Source: Holophagaceae bacterium (GTDB lineage: Bacteria > Acidobacteriota > Holophagae > Holophagales > Holophagaceae). Taken from it: DNA of 54,423 bases. Shown piece by piece: positions 8,336 through 17,291 of this stretch (positions are counted from its first letter, which is position 1; every line of letters starts with the position of its first letter). The position numbers were made by a program, and so were the translations under genes. The stretch is from NCBI GenBank assembly GCA_025361125.1, contig JANYBM010000100.1, positions 1 to 54,423 on the forward strand, given 5' to 3'. The notes under the pieces are model-generated. The model was not told the origin of the DNA. It ran no database searches and worked only from the letters and a program-made list of their open reading frames with translations.

Positions 8336-8875
8336 ATGTCCGAAGGCATCCTCCTCCCCAAACTCGCCCGCGGCACGCTGCTGCCGCCCTTGGAACGGGT
8401 GGCGCGGCTGAGAGAAGCCTTGCCGCAGATCCTCGCGGCGGTGACAGGCGAGACAGACGAAATCGCCTTGGAAGCCACCGTGGCGTGCCTGCTCTGGGAA
8501 AGCCTGCCCCAAACGAATTGGTGCGGTTTCTACCGCCGCGTGGCAGCAACTGAACTTGCGGTGGGCCCCTACCATGGGGGGATGGGCTGCCTTCGGATTT
8601 CCTTTGAGCGCGGTGTTTGCGGAGCCTGCGCGCGGACTGCAACCCTTCAACTCGTGCCGGACGTACGCGCCTTTCCCGGTCATATCGCCTGCGATGATGC
8701 CACCCGCTCCGAAATGGTGCTCCCGGTTTGCAACCGCGTCGGCAGGCTTTTGGCCGTGCTGGACCTGGACTGTGCCCTGCTTGACGGATTCTGCCGCGAG
8801 GAAGCAGAGCTACTTCAGCCCCTGCTGAATACGATCTTTGGGGACTGCATGCCATCGCCGGAGCTGGGCAAATAA
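8336..8875 (+). CDS. msrC: GAF-domain free methionine-(R)-sulfoxide reductase
   Basis: A 179-residue protein of the fRMsr family, which reduces free methionine-R-sulfoxide using a GAF fold. The three family cysteines are at the expected places: GCLRI (C85), GVCG (C95) and HIACD (C119), compared with 84, 94 and 118 in the E. coli enzyme. W.GFYRR (62-68) and PGHIACD...RSEMVLPV are also family patterns. The start has no ribosome site but a TACAAT box 6 bases upstream, suggesting a leaderless message. It is divergent from lpxK across 138 bases and may be read with the downstream cNMP/FHA gene. Role: oxidative repair of the methionine pool. Confidence 0.88.
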   Translation: MSEGILLPKLARGTLLPPLERVARLREALPQILAAVTGETDEIALEATVACLLWESLPQTNWCGFYRRVAATELAVGPYHGGMGCLRISFERGVCGACARTATLQLVPDVRAFPGHIACDDATRSEMVLPVCNRVGRLLAVLDLDCALLDGFCREEAELLQPLLNTIFGDCMPSPELGK

Positions 8876-8945
8876 AAGGTTTTTAAAGCCTCTTTTCCAT
8901 TCCAGGCCGGGGCAGGCTAACCTAGGGCATTCACTTGGACCCCCA

Positions 8946-9680
8946 ATGGCCGATTCCAGTTTCATTGACCAGAGCAAGCTTCGTTTCCGCGAAGGCGAAG
9001 TGGTCTACACCAAGGGGGATCTGGCCCAGCAGATGTACGTCATCTTGAATGGCAAAGTCCGGCTGTATAACGGGGACAAACCCATGGGTGACTGGTCCGA
9101 GGAACTTTCCAAGGGTGAATTTTTTGGTGAAGGCAGCTTGCTCGAGGCCATGTCCCGCGCGCATACGGCGGTCGCTTTGGAAGATTCTGAATTGATCGCC
9201 ATCACCCGGGGAACCTTCCTTCGCATGATTCGGCAGAACCCGGAAGTCTCAGTGAAAATGATGCAACGCCTGGCGCAGCGGAATCGTGAACTGGCTGTGC
9301 ATATGGATAGCACCGCTGGCGATCCCAATAAAAGCCAACCCGCTATCGCAGCACCAACCTTCGGCTCAAGCCTGGTTTCAGTCATCACCGGGAAGCGCTA
9401 CCCCATCAACAGCCATGGGGCGCTGGTGGGCAGATTTGATCCGGCCACTGGGCTGTATCCGGACATTGACCTTACGGATGAAGATCCAAACCTCAGCATT
9501 AGCCGACGCCATGCTCGGATCCTGTGCGAACATGGTCGTTTTTTCATCGTGGAAGAACCCGGCGTGACCAACGGCACCTACGTGAAGGGCGATCGCCTGC
9601 AAGCTGGGGACGCCCGTGAAACCATGCCCGGCGACCGGGTGGGCTTCGGTATGGTGGTGATGTTCTTCGAGAAGCAGTGA
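8946..9680 (+). CDS. Cyclic-nucleotide-binding plus FHA domain protein
   Basis: A 244-residue protein. The frame is open further upstream, but homology begins at the ATG at 8946. Residues 8-115 are a cNMP-binding/CRP-type beta-roll (VVYTKGDLAQQMYVILNGKVRLY, then KGEFFGEGSLLEAMSRAHTAVALEDSE). Residues about 145-244 are a forkhead-associated domain with GRFDP, LSISRRHARI (conserved Ser and His of phosphothreonine binding), GVTNGTYVKG and GD.VGFG. There is no helix-turn-helix, so it is not a CRP-type regulator. Likely an adaptor joining a nucleotide signal with Ser/Thr phosphorylation (inference). A TAACCT box lies about 20 bases before the ATG. Confidence 0.85.
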   Translation: MADSSFIDQSKLRFREGEVVYTKGDLAQQMYVILNGKVRLYNGDKPMGDWSEELSKGEFFGEGSLLEAMSRAHTAVALEDSELIAITRGTFLRMIRQNPEVSVKMMQRLAQRNRELAVHMDSTAGDPNKSQPAIAAPTFGSSLVSVITGKRYPINSHGALVGRFDPATGLYPDIDLTDEDPNLSISRRHARILCEHGRFFIVEEPGVTNGTYVKGDRLQAGDARETMPGDRVGFGMVVMFFEKQ

Positions 9681-9712
9681 CGCGCTTTTCGATTGCCGAT
9701 TAGGCGGATCCA

Positions 9713-9934
9713 ATGATGAACGTGGAAGTCTGGCGGGATGACCATGGCGTCACCTGGGAACTGGTGCAATTGGGTTTGGATGAAATAGGTGGCGCGTGTG
9801 TCATCCGCGAAGGTTTTTCGTCCTTGGATCGAGCGGATGGCGATATGCGGGAAGGGGCCGAGGTCATTGCGCGGTTCGGAGATCCGGAGGATGCGCGGGC
9901 TTTTCTGTACCGCGAGGGCTTCGAGCCCGCATAG
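9713..9934 (+). CDS. Small hypothetical protein (73 aa)
   Basis: A 73-residue acidic protein, unrecognised. It starts at ATG ATG (9713 or 9716) with an AGGCGGATC stretch just upstream. It has no signal peptide or membrane segment. It lies 32 bases after the cNMP/FHA gene on the same strand and could be co-transcribed. The predicted strand-strand-helix order (VEVWRDDHGVTWELV, then DPEDARAFLYREGF) suggests a compact alpha/beta domain. A shadow ORF cannot be excluded, but codon use resembles the neighbours. Confidence 0.5.
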   Translation: MMNVEVWRDDHGVTWELVQLGLDEIGGACVIREGFSSLDRADGDMREGAEVIARFGDPEDARAFLYREGFEPA

Positions 9935-9997
9935 CCCTACAATTCACCCCGCTCTCCGCGATCCCTGGCATCATGGCTACAGGAAGCCCCCCAAGCC

Positions 9998-10939
9998 ATG
10001 CTCACCCTTGAAGAAGCCGTTCCAGCCACGGATTATTTGCGCTCCCAAACTGAAGTGCAACATACGCATCTGGGTGGCCTCTTGACCTTGGTCGTTGGTG
10101 CGGCTTGTTCTTACGCTTTTCCAAGCAAGGCCAGCATTCCCTGGTTTCTTTTTCTGCTGCTGCTGCTGGTGCTCGGGCCGCTGGTCCTGCCAAGGTTGCT
10201 GCCAACGGGCAACCTGCTCACCTACCGGATCGCCATCCTTGCCTACCCCATTGAGGGCCTGCTTATTGGCTTCATCGCCTTCATGGAAATCTGGAAAGTG
10301 CTGCCCCTGGACATCCCGGGGCTGCCCACCATCAATGCCGTGTTGCCCTGGTTCTCGGTGCTCTTCCCGGCTTTTTATTACGTTCAACAATTTCCCAACT
10401 GGCAGCGCCAGCTCCAACGCCAGAGCCTACATGCCGAACAATTGGCAAAGCCGGCTCCCATTGATCATGTGATGCAGATTGAGGAACTGTTAGTACCTGC
10501 ACTCAGCCATTCACCGACTTTTGAAGAGCCCTGGGCCGAATTCACGACCGTGCCTGCCACTTTGAAAAACTGGAAACTGTATCTGCAGCTGGATGCCGAG
10601 TACCACGGCGTTTGGCGTGTTTCCTTCAATGGCCCATGGGCGCTTGTGGCCTTTGTGGATGGCACCCGCGTGGAGGTCGTAAAGCGAGGGGAATTGAAGA
10701 TCGTAGCCGACGATCCACAACCCGGCCGCCGAAAAGCCCTTTGCCTTCTCCGGTGGAACAAGAACCTGTTTGAAGGCCGCATCACCCACGACAATTTTTT
10801 GAAAATCCACGCGTGGAACGCCAGCAAGGGCGATGCTGCCGAACGAAGACCGCCGACAAAGAGCCCAGAAGAAGGCCACCCTGAAGATTCCCCCGAATCG
10901 TTCGAAGTCCTGCCGCTGGGTGATGAGGACGAAGGCTGA
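9998..10939 (+). CDS. Membrane protein with C-terminal soluble domain
   Basis: A 313-residue protein, unrecognised. There are about four transmembrane segments within residues 25-135 (TLVVGAACSYAF, WFLFLLLLLVLGPLVL, IAILAYPIEGLLIGFIAF, VLPWFSVLFPAFYYV). A soluble part of roughly 170 residues follows and ends in an acidic, proline-rich tail. A TACAAT hexamer at 9938-9943 could be its -10 box. The ribosome site is poor: AGGAAG is about 13 bases from the ATG. It converges with etfA 14 bases away; the short gap holds CGCG...CGCG, too weak to call a terminator. No function is assigned. Confidence 0.7.
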   Translation: MLTLEEAVPATDYLRSQTEVQHTHLGGLLTLVVGAACSYAFPSKASIPWFLFLLLLLVLGPLVLPRLLPTGNLLTYRIAILAYPIEGLLIGFIAFMEIWKVLPLDIPGLPTINAVLPWFSVLFPAFYYVQQFPNWQRQLQRQSLHAEQLAKPAPIDHVMQIEELLVPALSHSPTFEEPWAEFTTVPATLKNWKLYLQLDAEYHGVWRVSFNGPWALVAFVDGTRVEVVKRGELKIVADDPQPGRRKALCLLRWNKNLFEGRITHDNFLKIHAWNASKGDAAERRPPTKSPEEGHPEDSPESFEVLPLGDEDEG

Positions 10940-10953
10940 ACGCGCTATTTGCT

Positions 10954-11937
10954 TTATTGCGCGGTAAGACTCAACGCTTTCGCGGCCTTTGTCAGTTCCG
11001 GCACCACCTCGAACAGATCGCCCACGATGCCATAGGAGGCGAGCTTGAAGATGGGCGCTTCGGGATCCTTGTTGATGGCGACGATATATTTGGACCCACT
11101 CATGCCTGCGATGTGCTGGATGGCGCCACTTATGCCACAGGCAATGTAGAGCGTGGGGCTTACGACTTTCCCGGTTTGGCCCACCTGCATGCCGTGGGAG
11201 ATGCCCCAGCCCGCATCCACTGCGGCACGGGAGGCCCCAACCACACCACCGAGCGCATCCGCCAGCTCTTCGAGGATGGCGAAGTTCTCGCCATTCTTCA
11301 TGCCGCGACCACCGCTGACAATGATGTTGGCTTCGGTGAGATCCGCTTTGCCAGTGCCCTTGGCCAGGATCTCCTTCACGATGGCCTTGAAATCACCGGC
11401 CGGGGCGGGCAAAGATTCCATGGTGCCTGCACCGGGCTTTTCGGTGGCGATGAAGACATTGGGCCGCGTAGTCGCAACTTGCACAGCACTGCTGAAAGCG
11501 GTGGTCGCAAACGCTTTTCCTGCGTAGACAGGGCGCACCGCCTGCAATTTGCCATCTACCATGGAAAGGCTTGTGACATCCCCTGCATAGCCGGCGCCAA
11601 GGCGTGCCGCAGCGCGGGGCAAAGCATCTTTGCCCATGGCCGTGGCACCACCCAGCAGCACGGTGGCGCCCTTGGTCTTGACAGCGTCCGCGATAGCAGC
11701 GGCGAAGGCGTCGCTGCTGTAGGAGGCCAGGTGTGGGGCTTCACAGGTCAGGATCACATCAGCGCCATACTTCGCGGCATCTGCGGCGCCACCATTGGAT
11801 GCACCCACGAATAACGCTCCCAGGCGCTTGCCAGAGGCATCCGCCAAGCGGCGACCTTCTGAAAGGGCCTCGGTGGAAGGCTTGCGAAGGTTGCCATCTT
11901 TCAATTCACAAAAAACCAGGATCATCGGAGTCCCCAA
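10954..11937 (-). CDS. etfA: Electron transfer flavoprotein alpha subunit
   Basis: A 327-residue FAD-binding subunit of the soluble EtfAB heterodimer, which accepts electrons from acyl-CoA and related dehydrogenases. The C-terminal FAD region is clear: [50 protein letters not shown] and [15 protein letters not shown]. Length is normal. It follows etfB by 40 bases on the same strand, forming an etfBA operon. No dehydrogenase or ETF:quinone oxidoreductase is adjacent, so the electron donor must be encoded elsewhere. Confidence 0.96.
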   Translation of the reverse strand: MGTPMILVFCELKDGNLRKPSTEALSEGRRLADASGKRLGALFVGASNGGAADAAKYGADVILTCEAPHLASYSSDAFAAAIADAVKTKGATVLLGGATAMGKDALPRAAARLGAGYAGDVTSLSMVDGKLQAVRPVYAGKAFATTAFSSAVQVATTRPNVFIATEKPGAGTMESLPAPAGDFKAIVKEILAKGTGKADLTEANIIVSGGRGMKNGENFAILEELADALGGVVGASRAAVDAGWGISHGMQVGQTGKVVSPTLYIACGISGAIQHIAGMSGSKYIVAINKDPEAPIFKLASYGIVGDLFEVVPELTKAAKALSLTAQ

Positions 11938-11977
11938 ATCAATTAGTTATGTTTTTTCGCCAAGTAACACTTCGGGT

Positions 11978-12724
11978 TTAAAAAATCTTTGCTTCGTCCT
12001 TCAGCGCACCTAAGAGCGCGGCGGCCTGCTGCGCAGGTTCGCCTTCCAGCTTGCGGCCCTCGGGACGGGCGGGTGGCATCACCATGCCCACCACCGAAGT
12101 GGCTCCGGTGGGAGCAGCGCCATCCATTTCCTCGATGGTTTTCTTCTTGGCGCCCATGATGCCCTTCAGGCTGGCGTAGCGGGGCTCATTCAGGCCTTTT
12201 TGCGCGGTGATGACTGCGGGCAACTTGCCTTCGATGACTTCGGTGCCGCCTTCGATTTCACGTTCGGCGCGGAAAGTACCATCACCGATTTCCAATTTGA
12301 CGACAACGTTGGCCTGGGCCATGTCCAGCAACTCCGCGATCATGGGACCCACGGAAGCGTTATCGCCGCCGATGCCCTTGTTGCCAGCCATGATGAGATC
12401 AAAGCCCTTGCCTTTGGCATAAGCTGCCAAGGCTGATGCGATGGCCAGGGGATCTGTGGCATCGCTCTTCAGCAGCACTGCATTGTCCGCCCCCAATGCC
12501 AGCGCATTGCGCAGCACGTCTTTGGCGCTATCGCCGCCAAGGCTCACCACCGTTACTTCCGCGGCTTTGCTTTCCTTCAGGCGGATGGCTTCTTCCAGTG
12601 CATATTCGTCATAGGGGCTGGTGATCCACTTCACGTCCGCCGGGTCAATGGACTTGCCGTCCGCCGCCACCTTGATCCGGGTTTCGGTGTCTGGCACCTG
12701 TTTGAGAGCGACGAGGATCTTCAT
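11978..12724 (-). CDS. etfB: Electron transfer flavoprotein beta subunit
   Basis: A 248-residue partner of EtfA that binds AMP. The ATG at 12724 begins the typical MKILVALKQVPDTE and has CGGAG 6 bases upstream; an upstream ATG at 12778 adds unrelated residues. DEYALEEAIRLKE, LALGADNAVLL, DLIMAGNKGIGGDNASVGPMIAELL and the basic ELPAV-like segment (GKLPAVITAQKGLNEPRY) are standard EtfB features. The 288 bases between its start and the end of the next gene should hold the promoter. I see there only a hairpin (ACGGCA-tcc-TGCCGT, 12879-12893) of unknown role. Confidence 0.96.
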   Translation of the reverse strand: MKILVALKQVPDTETRIKVAADGKSIDPADVKWITSPYDEYALEEAIRLKESKAAEVTVVSLGGDSAKDVLRNALALGADNAVLLKSDATDPLAIASALAAYAKGKGFDLIMAGNKGIGGDNASVGPMIAELLDMAQANVVVKLEIGDGTFRAEREIEGGTEVIEGKLPAVITAQKGLNEPRYASLKGIMGAKKKTIEEMDGAAPTGATSVVGMVMPPARPEGRKLEGEPAQQAAALLGALKDEAKIF

Positions 12725-13012
12725 GGAAACTCCGAAAAAGGGATCGTCTGGATACTCACTTATCGAGTTCAGCATCACGCTCCATCTTATCTTGGAGACT
12801 CGTCATCGTCTCGCCAAGATTTTGCCTTCCCCCACATGTAAAGCCCCTGGAAATGCCAAGCCCCTTGCGGTTCTTTGCACGGCATCCTGCCGTATGGGAA
12901 AATGTGATTCCGGTCGCGGTGATCCTGACCACGGGTAGGTTGTTTAATTTTTCAATCTGCGTTTTACGCGCCTGAAAGTTGGCTCACAAGTGCCCCAACT
13001 GAATCCCCGGGT

Positions 13013-13681
13013 TCATTGCGCCAACTTGAGGCTTCTGAGGGACGCTTGGGCCAATGCGCGATCCCTTGATTCAAAGGCAAGCGTGACCAAGCTGGCGGCA
13101 AAACTGGCGAAATGTATTTCTTCAAGTTGCCAACTGCGCGGGGCAAAGTGTTCATGGCAAAGGATGCCCACCATCTTGCCCCTCGCTCGGACGGGTATGT
13201 CGAGCATGGCCCGGATACTCAAGGGTGTCAGATAGAACTGCGTCAACTCTGCGGTTCGAGGATCGGTCACTGCATCCTGAGCGTCTACAACCATGTCCTT
13301 CAGTATCTCCTCCATATAGGAAGGAAAGAGGCTGAAGTCCAGGGTTTGGCCTTCGGAATGTTTGTGTCCTTTACGTTCAAACAGGTCTACACAACGCAGG
13401 TACCGCTCCTGCGACTCGATGATCCAAACACTTACACGATCCACTTCCAAAGTTCGCGCACAGGCCCGGGTGATTTCCTGAAGGGCGGTTTGAAGATCTC
13501 CATTGGCCAGGGTTCGGCTCTTGGTGAGCATCGTCATTGCTAGCAGTTGTCGTTCTAAAAAATCTTCTTTGCGACTAAGACGTTGGTGCTCCGTGGCAAT
13601 GGATGCATAACGCAGGGTCAACAATTCGTGCTCTGCCTGAAGGTTATTCAACTGCACCTGTAGATCGCTTGCGCGACTCAT
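13013..13681 (-). CDS. Coiled-coil plus GAF domain sensor protein
   Basis: A 222-residue protein. The ATG at 13681 has GGAG 7 bases upstream, which decides against the ATG at 13711. Residues 1-55 are a heptad-rich coiled coil (LQVQLNNLQAEHELLTLRY...). Residues about 60-210 are a GAF domain (LQTALQEITRACARTLEVDRVSVWII, AMLDIPVRARGKMVGILCHEH, F..SLVTLAFESRDRA). There is no output domain, so it probably works by dimerising with a partner. The ligand is unknown. The gene at 51647 has the same coiled-coil-GAF layout but little obvious sequence identity. Confidence 0.8.
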   Translation of the reverse strand: MSRASDLQVQLNNLQAEHELLTLRYASIATEHQRLSRKEDFLERQLLAMTMLTKSRTLANGDLQTALQEITRACARTLEVDRVSVWIIESQERYLRCVDLFERKGHKHSEGQTLDFSLFPSYMEEILKDMVVDAQDAVTDPRTAELTQFYLTPLSIRAMLDIPVRARGKMVGILCHEHFAPRSWQLEEIHFASFAASLVTLAFESRDRALAQASLRSLKLAQ

Positions 13682-13739
13682 GGTTTCTCCAAACCGGTTG
13701 GAATAGCCCAATCATACGCCTCCATGGCCAGGCATCCGC

Positions 13740-13745
13740 TAACCT
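13740..13745 (+). promoter_or_regulatory. -10-like TAACCT, leaderless-type start of murG
   Basis: TAACCT ends 6 bases before the murG ATG (13752) and there is no Shine-Dalgarno. This spacing would put transcription start at the ATG. Confidence 0.45.
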
Positions 13746-13751
13746 TGGTAG

Positions 13752-14840
13752 ATGACCCGACTCGAATTCAAGGACGCCCTGGTCTTCACGGGCGGCGGCA
13801 CCGGTGGACATTTCTTCCCGGCAGTGGCCTTGGCGGAAGGCGCAAAGACCCGCTGGCCGAAGCTGCCCATCGCTTTCGTGGGCGCCACCCGCGGTATCGA
13901 AGGCATCCACCTGCCTCGGTCCCAATGGCCCCATCGGCTTTATGAAGTTGAAGGATTTTTAGGTCGCTCGCCATTGCAGATGGCCCGCGCCGCTTGGAAA
14001 CTGTGGCGCGCCAAAGCAGACCTGAAGGCACAGTGGGAAGGGGATCGTCCCAAGGCAGTCATCGGAACGGGTGGCTACGGTGCGGCGCCGGCGCTGCTCG
14101 CAGCACGTTCCTTGGGCATTCCCTATTTCTTGCATGAAAGCAACGCCGCGCCGGGCGAATTGGTGCGCCGCGTTTCGAAGGGGGCCGAACGCGTGTGGTG
14201 TGGCATGGATGCGGTCATGGCGCTGTTGCCGGGAGCTGCGTGCCTCACCGTGGGCACACCCATCCGGCCCTCCTTTCTTCGTGAATTCAGCAAGGTGAAG
14301 GACCTGAAAGCTCCGTTCCAACTGCTTGTATTGGGAGGCAGTGGCGGAGCCCGGGCCATCAACGAAGCGCTGATGTTGGCCGCGCCGCCGCTGCTGGAGC
14401 AGTTTCCCGATTGGAAGATCCTGCACCAGGCCGGTGCCAAGGAATTCGAACGGATCTACTCAGCGCCACATCACGAACGACATCAAATCGTGCCGTTCAT
14501 CGAGGCCATGGACCAGGCCATGGAGGCTTCCAGCCTGGTCATCTCGCGGTCCGGTGCCAGTACCTGCGCCGAACTGAAGGCTGCGGGCCGGGGCGCCATA
14601 CTGATCCCCCTACCGAACTCTGCCCATGATCATCAAAGGAAGAACGCTGAGGCTCTTGGTCTGGAGAATCGCGCGGTGCTGGTTAGCCAGCAGCCCAACC
14701 TTGCGGACCACATCGAAGCTCACGCCGCCAGCCACATGGCCAACACCTACGCCCGTATCAAACTGGGCCAATCACCTGCGCTGAACCATGCGGTGGAATT
14801 GTGCTTGGACGATCTGGCGAAGGTGCTGGGAAACCTGTGA
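13752..14840 (+). CDS. murG: UDP-GlcNAc transferase MurG (lipid II synthesis)
   Basis: A 362-residue peripheral membrane glycosyltransferase that adds GlcNAc to lipid I to form lipid II. Diagnostic motifs: GGGTGGHFFPAVALAE near residue 14 (G-loop 1), GTGGYGAAPALLAA (G-loop 2), FLHESNA.PG, VLGGSGGARAINEA (G-loop 3), and RSGASTCAEL with IPLPNSAHDHQ..NA in the UDP-GlcNAc site. Length is normal. No other division/cell-wall cluster gene flanks it, which is unusual because murG normally sits in that cluster. Its stop overlaps the GTG of the next gene. Confidence 0.96.
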   Translation: MTRLEFKDALVFTGGGTGGHFFPAVALAEGAKTRWPKLPIAFVGATRGIEGIHLPRSQWPHRLYEVEGFLGRSPLQMARAAWKLWRAKADLKAQWEGDRPKAVIGTGGYGAAPALLAARSLGIPYFLHESNAAPGELVRRVSKGAERVWCGMDAVMALLPGAACLTVGTPIRPSFLREFSKVKDLKAPFQLLVLGGSGGARAINEALMLAAPPLLEQFPDWKILHQAGAKEFERIYSAPHHERHQIVPFIEAMDQAMEASSLVISRSGASTCAELKAAGRGAILIPLPNSAHDHQRKNAEALGLENRAVLVSQQPNLADHIEAHAASHMANTYARIKLGQSPALNHAVELCLDDLAKVLGNL

Positions 14841-15457
14841 ATCGAACCACCGCTTATCGGTTGGCAGCGCCTTTCTATGATCTGGCCATGGCGGGCCTGC
14901 TGCGCTCAGCCCGAAGGCAATCCATCGCATCACTGAGCTTGCTACCAGGTGAAAAATTACTGATTCCCGGCATCGGCACTGGGCTGGATCTTCCCAACTT
15001 GCCGCGCGATGTGGATATGGTGGGCGGCGATCTGGTACCCGCCATGCTTGCCCAAGCCAGCGCGCGGGGCATTCGGCTAGGCCTCAGAAATCTGCGGCTC
15101 GCGATCATGGATGCCCAGGCGCTGCCCCTGCCGGATGAGAGCTTTGACGCGGTGCTGTTGCATCTCATCGTCGCCATTGCACCTGATGGTCACGCGGTGC
15201 TGGCCGAGGCCTGCCGCGTGCTCAAACCAGGGGGCCGCCTCACGGTGATGGATAAATTCCTGCCGGATAACCAGGCGCGCATCCCCTTCTGGCGCCACGC
15301 CGTCCAATCCATCCTTTTCCCTTTCACCGATTTCAATCGCCGCTTTGGCGACCTGACCACGGAATTGCCTCTGCGGACCCTCTCTGATCAAGGCGTGGTG
15401 CTGGGCCGCACCATCCGCTGCATTCTATTGGAGAAGACTTCATACGTTGAGCCATGA
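14837..15457 (+). CDS. SAM-dependent class I methyltransferase
   Basis: A 206-residue protein. I start it at the GTG at 14837, whose GTGA overlaps the murG stop; a frame from 14801 would run inside murG. The SAM-binding motif is LLIPGIGTGLDLPNLP (motif I, with Pro in place of the usual Gly), then GGDLVPAMLAQA (acidic residue of motif II), DAQALPLPDESFDAVLLHLI and CRVLKPGGRLTVMDKFLP. This pattern is nearest to UbiE/PmtA-like small-molecule or lipid methyltransferases. The substrate is not readable. It is translationally coupled to murG, but a link to peptidoglycan is only positional. Confidence 0.82.
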   Translation: MNRTTAYRLAAPFYDLAMAGLLRSARRQSIASLSLLPGEKLLIPGIGTGLDLPNLPRDVDMVGGDLVPAMLAQASARGIRLGLRNLRLAIMDAQALPLPDESFDAVLLHLIVAIAPDGHAVLAEACRVLKPGGRLTVMDKFLPDNQARIPFWRHAVQSILFPFTDFNRRFGDLTTELPLRTLSDQGVVLGRTIRCILLEKTSYVEP

Positions 15458-15515
15458 GCCCATAGCCCCTGGCTGAAACCGCATCTATCATGGCTTCACC
15501 TTCAAGGAGAACAGC

Positions 15516-15923
15516 ATGGGTCTGATGGACATGGTCGGTGGATTGATGGGCGGCAATGGCAGCCAAGGGCAGAATCCCATGCTCAACGCTGTGATCGGAA
15601 TGATCCAGCAACAACCCGGTGGCATCCAGGGCCTGTTGGGAAAGTTCCAGCAAAACGGCATGGGGGAACAGGTTAAGAGCTGGATCGGCACCGGTCAGAA
15701 CCAGGAGATCGGTGCGGAAAATGTGCAACAGGCCTTGGGGCAGGATCAGATTGCCGGACTGGCGCAACAACTGGGGATTGGCCATGGTGAAGCCGCCTCT
15801 GGGCTTGCGCAGTTCCGGCCGCTCATCATTGATAAGCTGAGCCCTCAAGGTCAATTGCCCAGCCATGAGGAAACCCAGGGGGGCGGCGGACTGATGTCCA
15901 TGCTCAGCGGATTCTTAGGCTAG
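15516..15923 (+). CDS. YidB/DUF937-like protein
   Basis: A 135-residue protein with a strong ribosome site (AAGGAGAACAGC before the ATG). It is rich in Gly and Gln. The blocks GLLGKFQQNGMGEQVKSWIGTGQNQEI and ENVQQALGQDQIAGLAQQLGI, then LSPQGQLP at the C-terminus, match YidB-type DUF937 proteins. Function of the family is not established. TATCAT at 15486-15491 may be its -10 box. It is followed within 37 bases by the propeller gene. Confidence 0.82.
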   Translation: MGLMDMVGGLMGGNGSQGQNPMLNAVIGMIQQQPGGIQGLLGKFQQNGMGEQVKSWIGTGQNQEIGAENVQQALGQDQIAGLAQQLGIGHGEAASGLAQFRPLIIDKLSPQGQLPSHEETQGGGGLMSMLSGFLG

Positions 15924-15960
15924 ACCCAAACCAACATTCACTTTTCGAAGGGGAGTGGCC

Positions 15961-17271
15961 ATGACCAATCCTGTGGTAGCGCCTCAGATGACTTTGTCCT
16001 GGACCTACCCGCCCAGTTCGCCGGGGCTCTGGTTCAATACCACGGATGCCTCCCAGGACGGCGCTGTGCTGGTGGGCGGAACCTTCCAATTCGACACCAC
16101 CGCGAATTTTGGTTTCTATGTGTTGAATCAGGCCGGGCAGGTACTCCAGTCGGATACCTGGGACAGCGCCTACGAAGGCGTGTTCTGGGTGAAGCTGAAC
16201 CAGCTCGGCACCATCGCCGTGGGTGGCGGTTGGCTTACCAGCACCTATACCGGGCAATTGCGTGCCCTTTCCGTGAGCGATGGCAGTGTCCTGTTGACAC
16301 AGTCCACGGGCTCCCGGGTGAACACCATCGCCATGTCCGCGGATGGCACCATCATGGCCGCTGGCTGCGGCGCCACCTATGGCGGCAGCAGTCAGCAGAT
16401 CTACCTCTACGCATTGAAGGACAACGCCTACCAGGCACTTACAGGACTCGCCTCGGCCAACAACAGTGTGCAAAGTCTGGCCATGGCCACGGACGGAACC
16501 TGGCTGGTGGCGGGCTTCTACCCCAATGGTTCGGCGCCTGCACTGATCTTGTACCAGGTCACGGCCACAGGCCTTGTGCAATCGCAGATCTGGTCCATTC
16601 CAGCAAGTAGTGCCTTGGCGGAGCCCAACGAGGCGGATATACGCGGCTTCGCGAAGGAGCATCTGGCAGCCCTAGCCAATCGGAACGTTCGAGTGGAATC
16701 CAGCTCCGGTGGCGCCTACGTGAAATCAGTAGCCATGTCCGCGGACGGTTCGAAATTCGCCGCGGCCATCAGCGGCACCAATGGCATTTACTACTTCGAT
16801 CGCGACACGTTCATTCAGAGCGGTGCGCCCCAATGGCAATACGTCCAGCCGGACATTGGCACTTCCAGTTGTGTGGGCTTGTCCGCGGATGGCACTTTCC
16901 TGGTGGGCCTGAGCAATGGCAGCGCGCCTTTGGTGGGTTATGCCTACCGTGTGAACGATTGCGGGAGCAGCGGAAACCTGACTTGGTCCAAGATTGTGGA
17001 ATATTGGCCCAATCCCAGCAACCACATTTTGGGTGGCGGGGATGCGCTGGTGTCCTTCGGTACCGGTGAACCCAATAAGGATAATACCCTGACACCCGGC
17101 CACTACTACGTGCTGGACGCCAACAGCGGTGCAGGTCTCGGTGAATTCGACACCACCGCCATGAACTGGCCCTTCCAGCTTTCGGGCGACGGCGGTTTTG
17201 CCATCGGCGGCAGTGATGATGGCTACCTGTATGGATTCAGCGCACGGGGAAATTGGGGCAACGCAATCTGA
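15961..17271 (+). CDS. WD40-like beta-propeller protein
   Basis: A 436-residue protein. The ATG at 15961 has AAGGGGAG 6 bases upstream; an in-frame GTG at 15955 touches that site and is unlikely. Repeats of about 60-90 residues carry the recurring element (A/G)MSADGT...AAG, seen as IAMSADGTIMAAG, LAMATDGTWLVAG, VAMSADGSKFAAA and GLSADGTFLVG. This suggests a 6- or 7-bladed propeller like WD40/PQQ-type folds. There is no signal peptide, so it should be cytoplasmic unless secreted otherwise. The hybrid kinase begins almost immediately downstream, so the two may be co-expressed. Function unknown. Confidence 0.7.
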   Translation: MTNPVVAPQMTLSWTYPPSSPGLWFNTTDASQDGAVLVGGTFQFDTTANFGFYVLNQAGQVLQSDTWDSAYEGVFWVKLNQLGTIAVGGGWLTSTYTGQLRALSVSDGSVLLTQSTGSRVNTIAMSADGTIMAAGCGATYGGSSQQIYLYALKDNAYQALTGLASANNSVQSLAMATDGTWLVAGFYPNGSAPALILYQVTATGLVQSQIWSIPASSALAEPNEADIRGFAKEHLAALANRNVRVESSSGGAYVKSVAMSADGSKFAAAISGTNGIYYFDRDTFIQSGAPQWQYVQPDIGTSSCVGLSADGTFLVGLSNGSAPLVGYAYRVNDCGSSGNLTWSKIVEYWPNPSNHILGGGDALVSFGTGEPNKDNTLTPGHYYVLDANSGAGLGEFDTTAMNWPFQLSGDGGFAIGGSDDGYLYGFSARGNWGNAI

Positions 17272-17291
17272 ACGGAAAGCAAGAACTCACT

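Noticed and set aside
10957-11814. Long plus-strand frame opposite etfA
   Set aside because: EtfA motifs on the minus strand are unambiguous; the plus frame has no recognisable domain or ribosome site.
12879-12893. Hairpin ACGGCA-tcc-TGCCGT as a terminator
   Set aside because: No T tract follows on either strand; kept only as a structure of unknown role.
17253-17291. TTG at 17253 as the start of the hybrid kinase
   Set aside because: It lies inside the previous gene with no ribosome site; the GTG at 17292 is preferred, though still uncertain.
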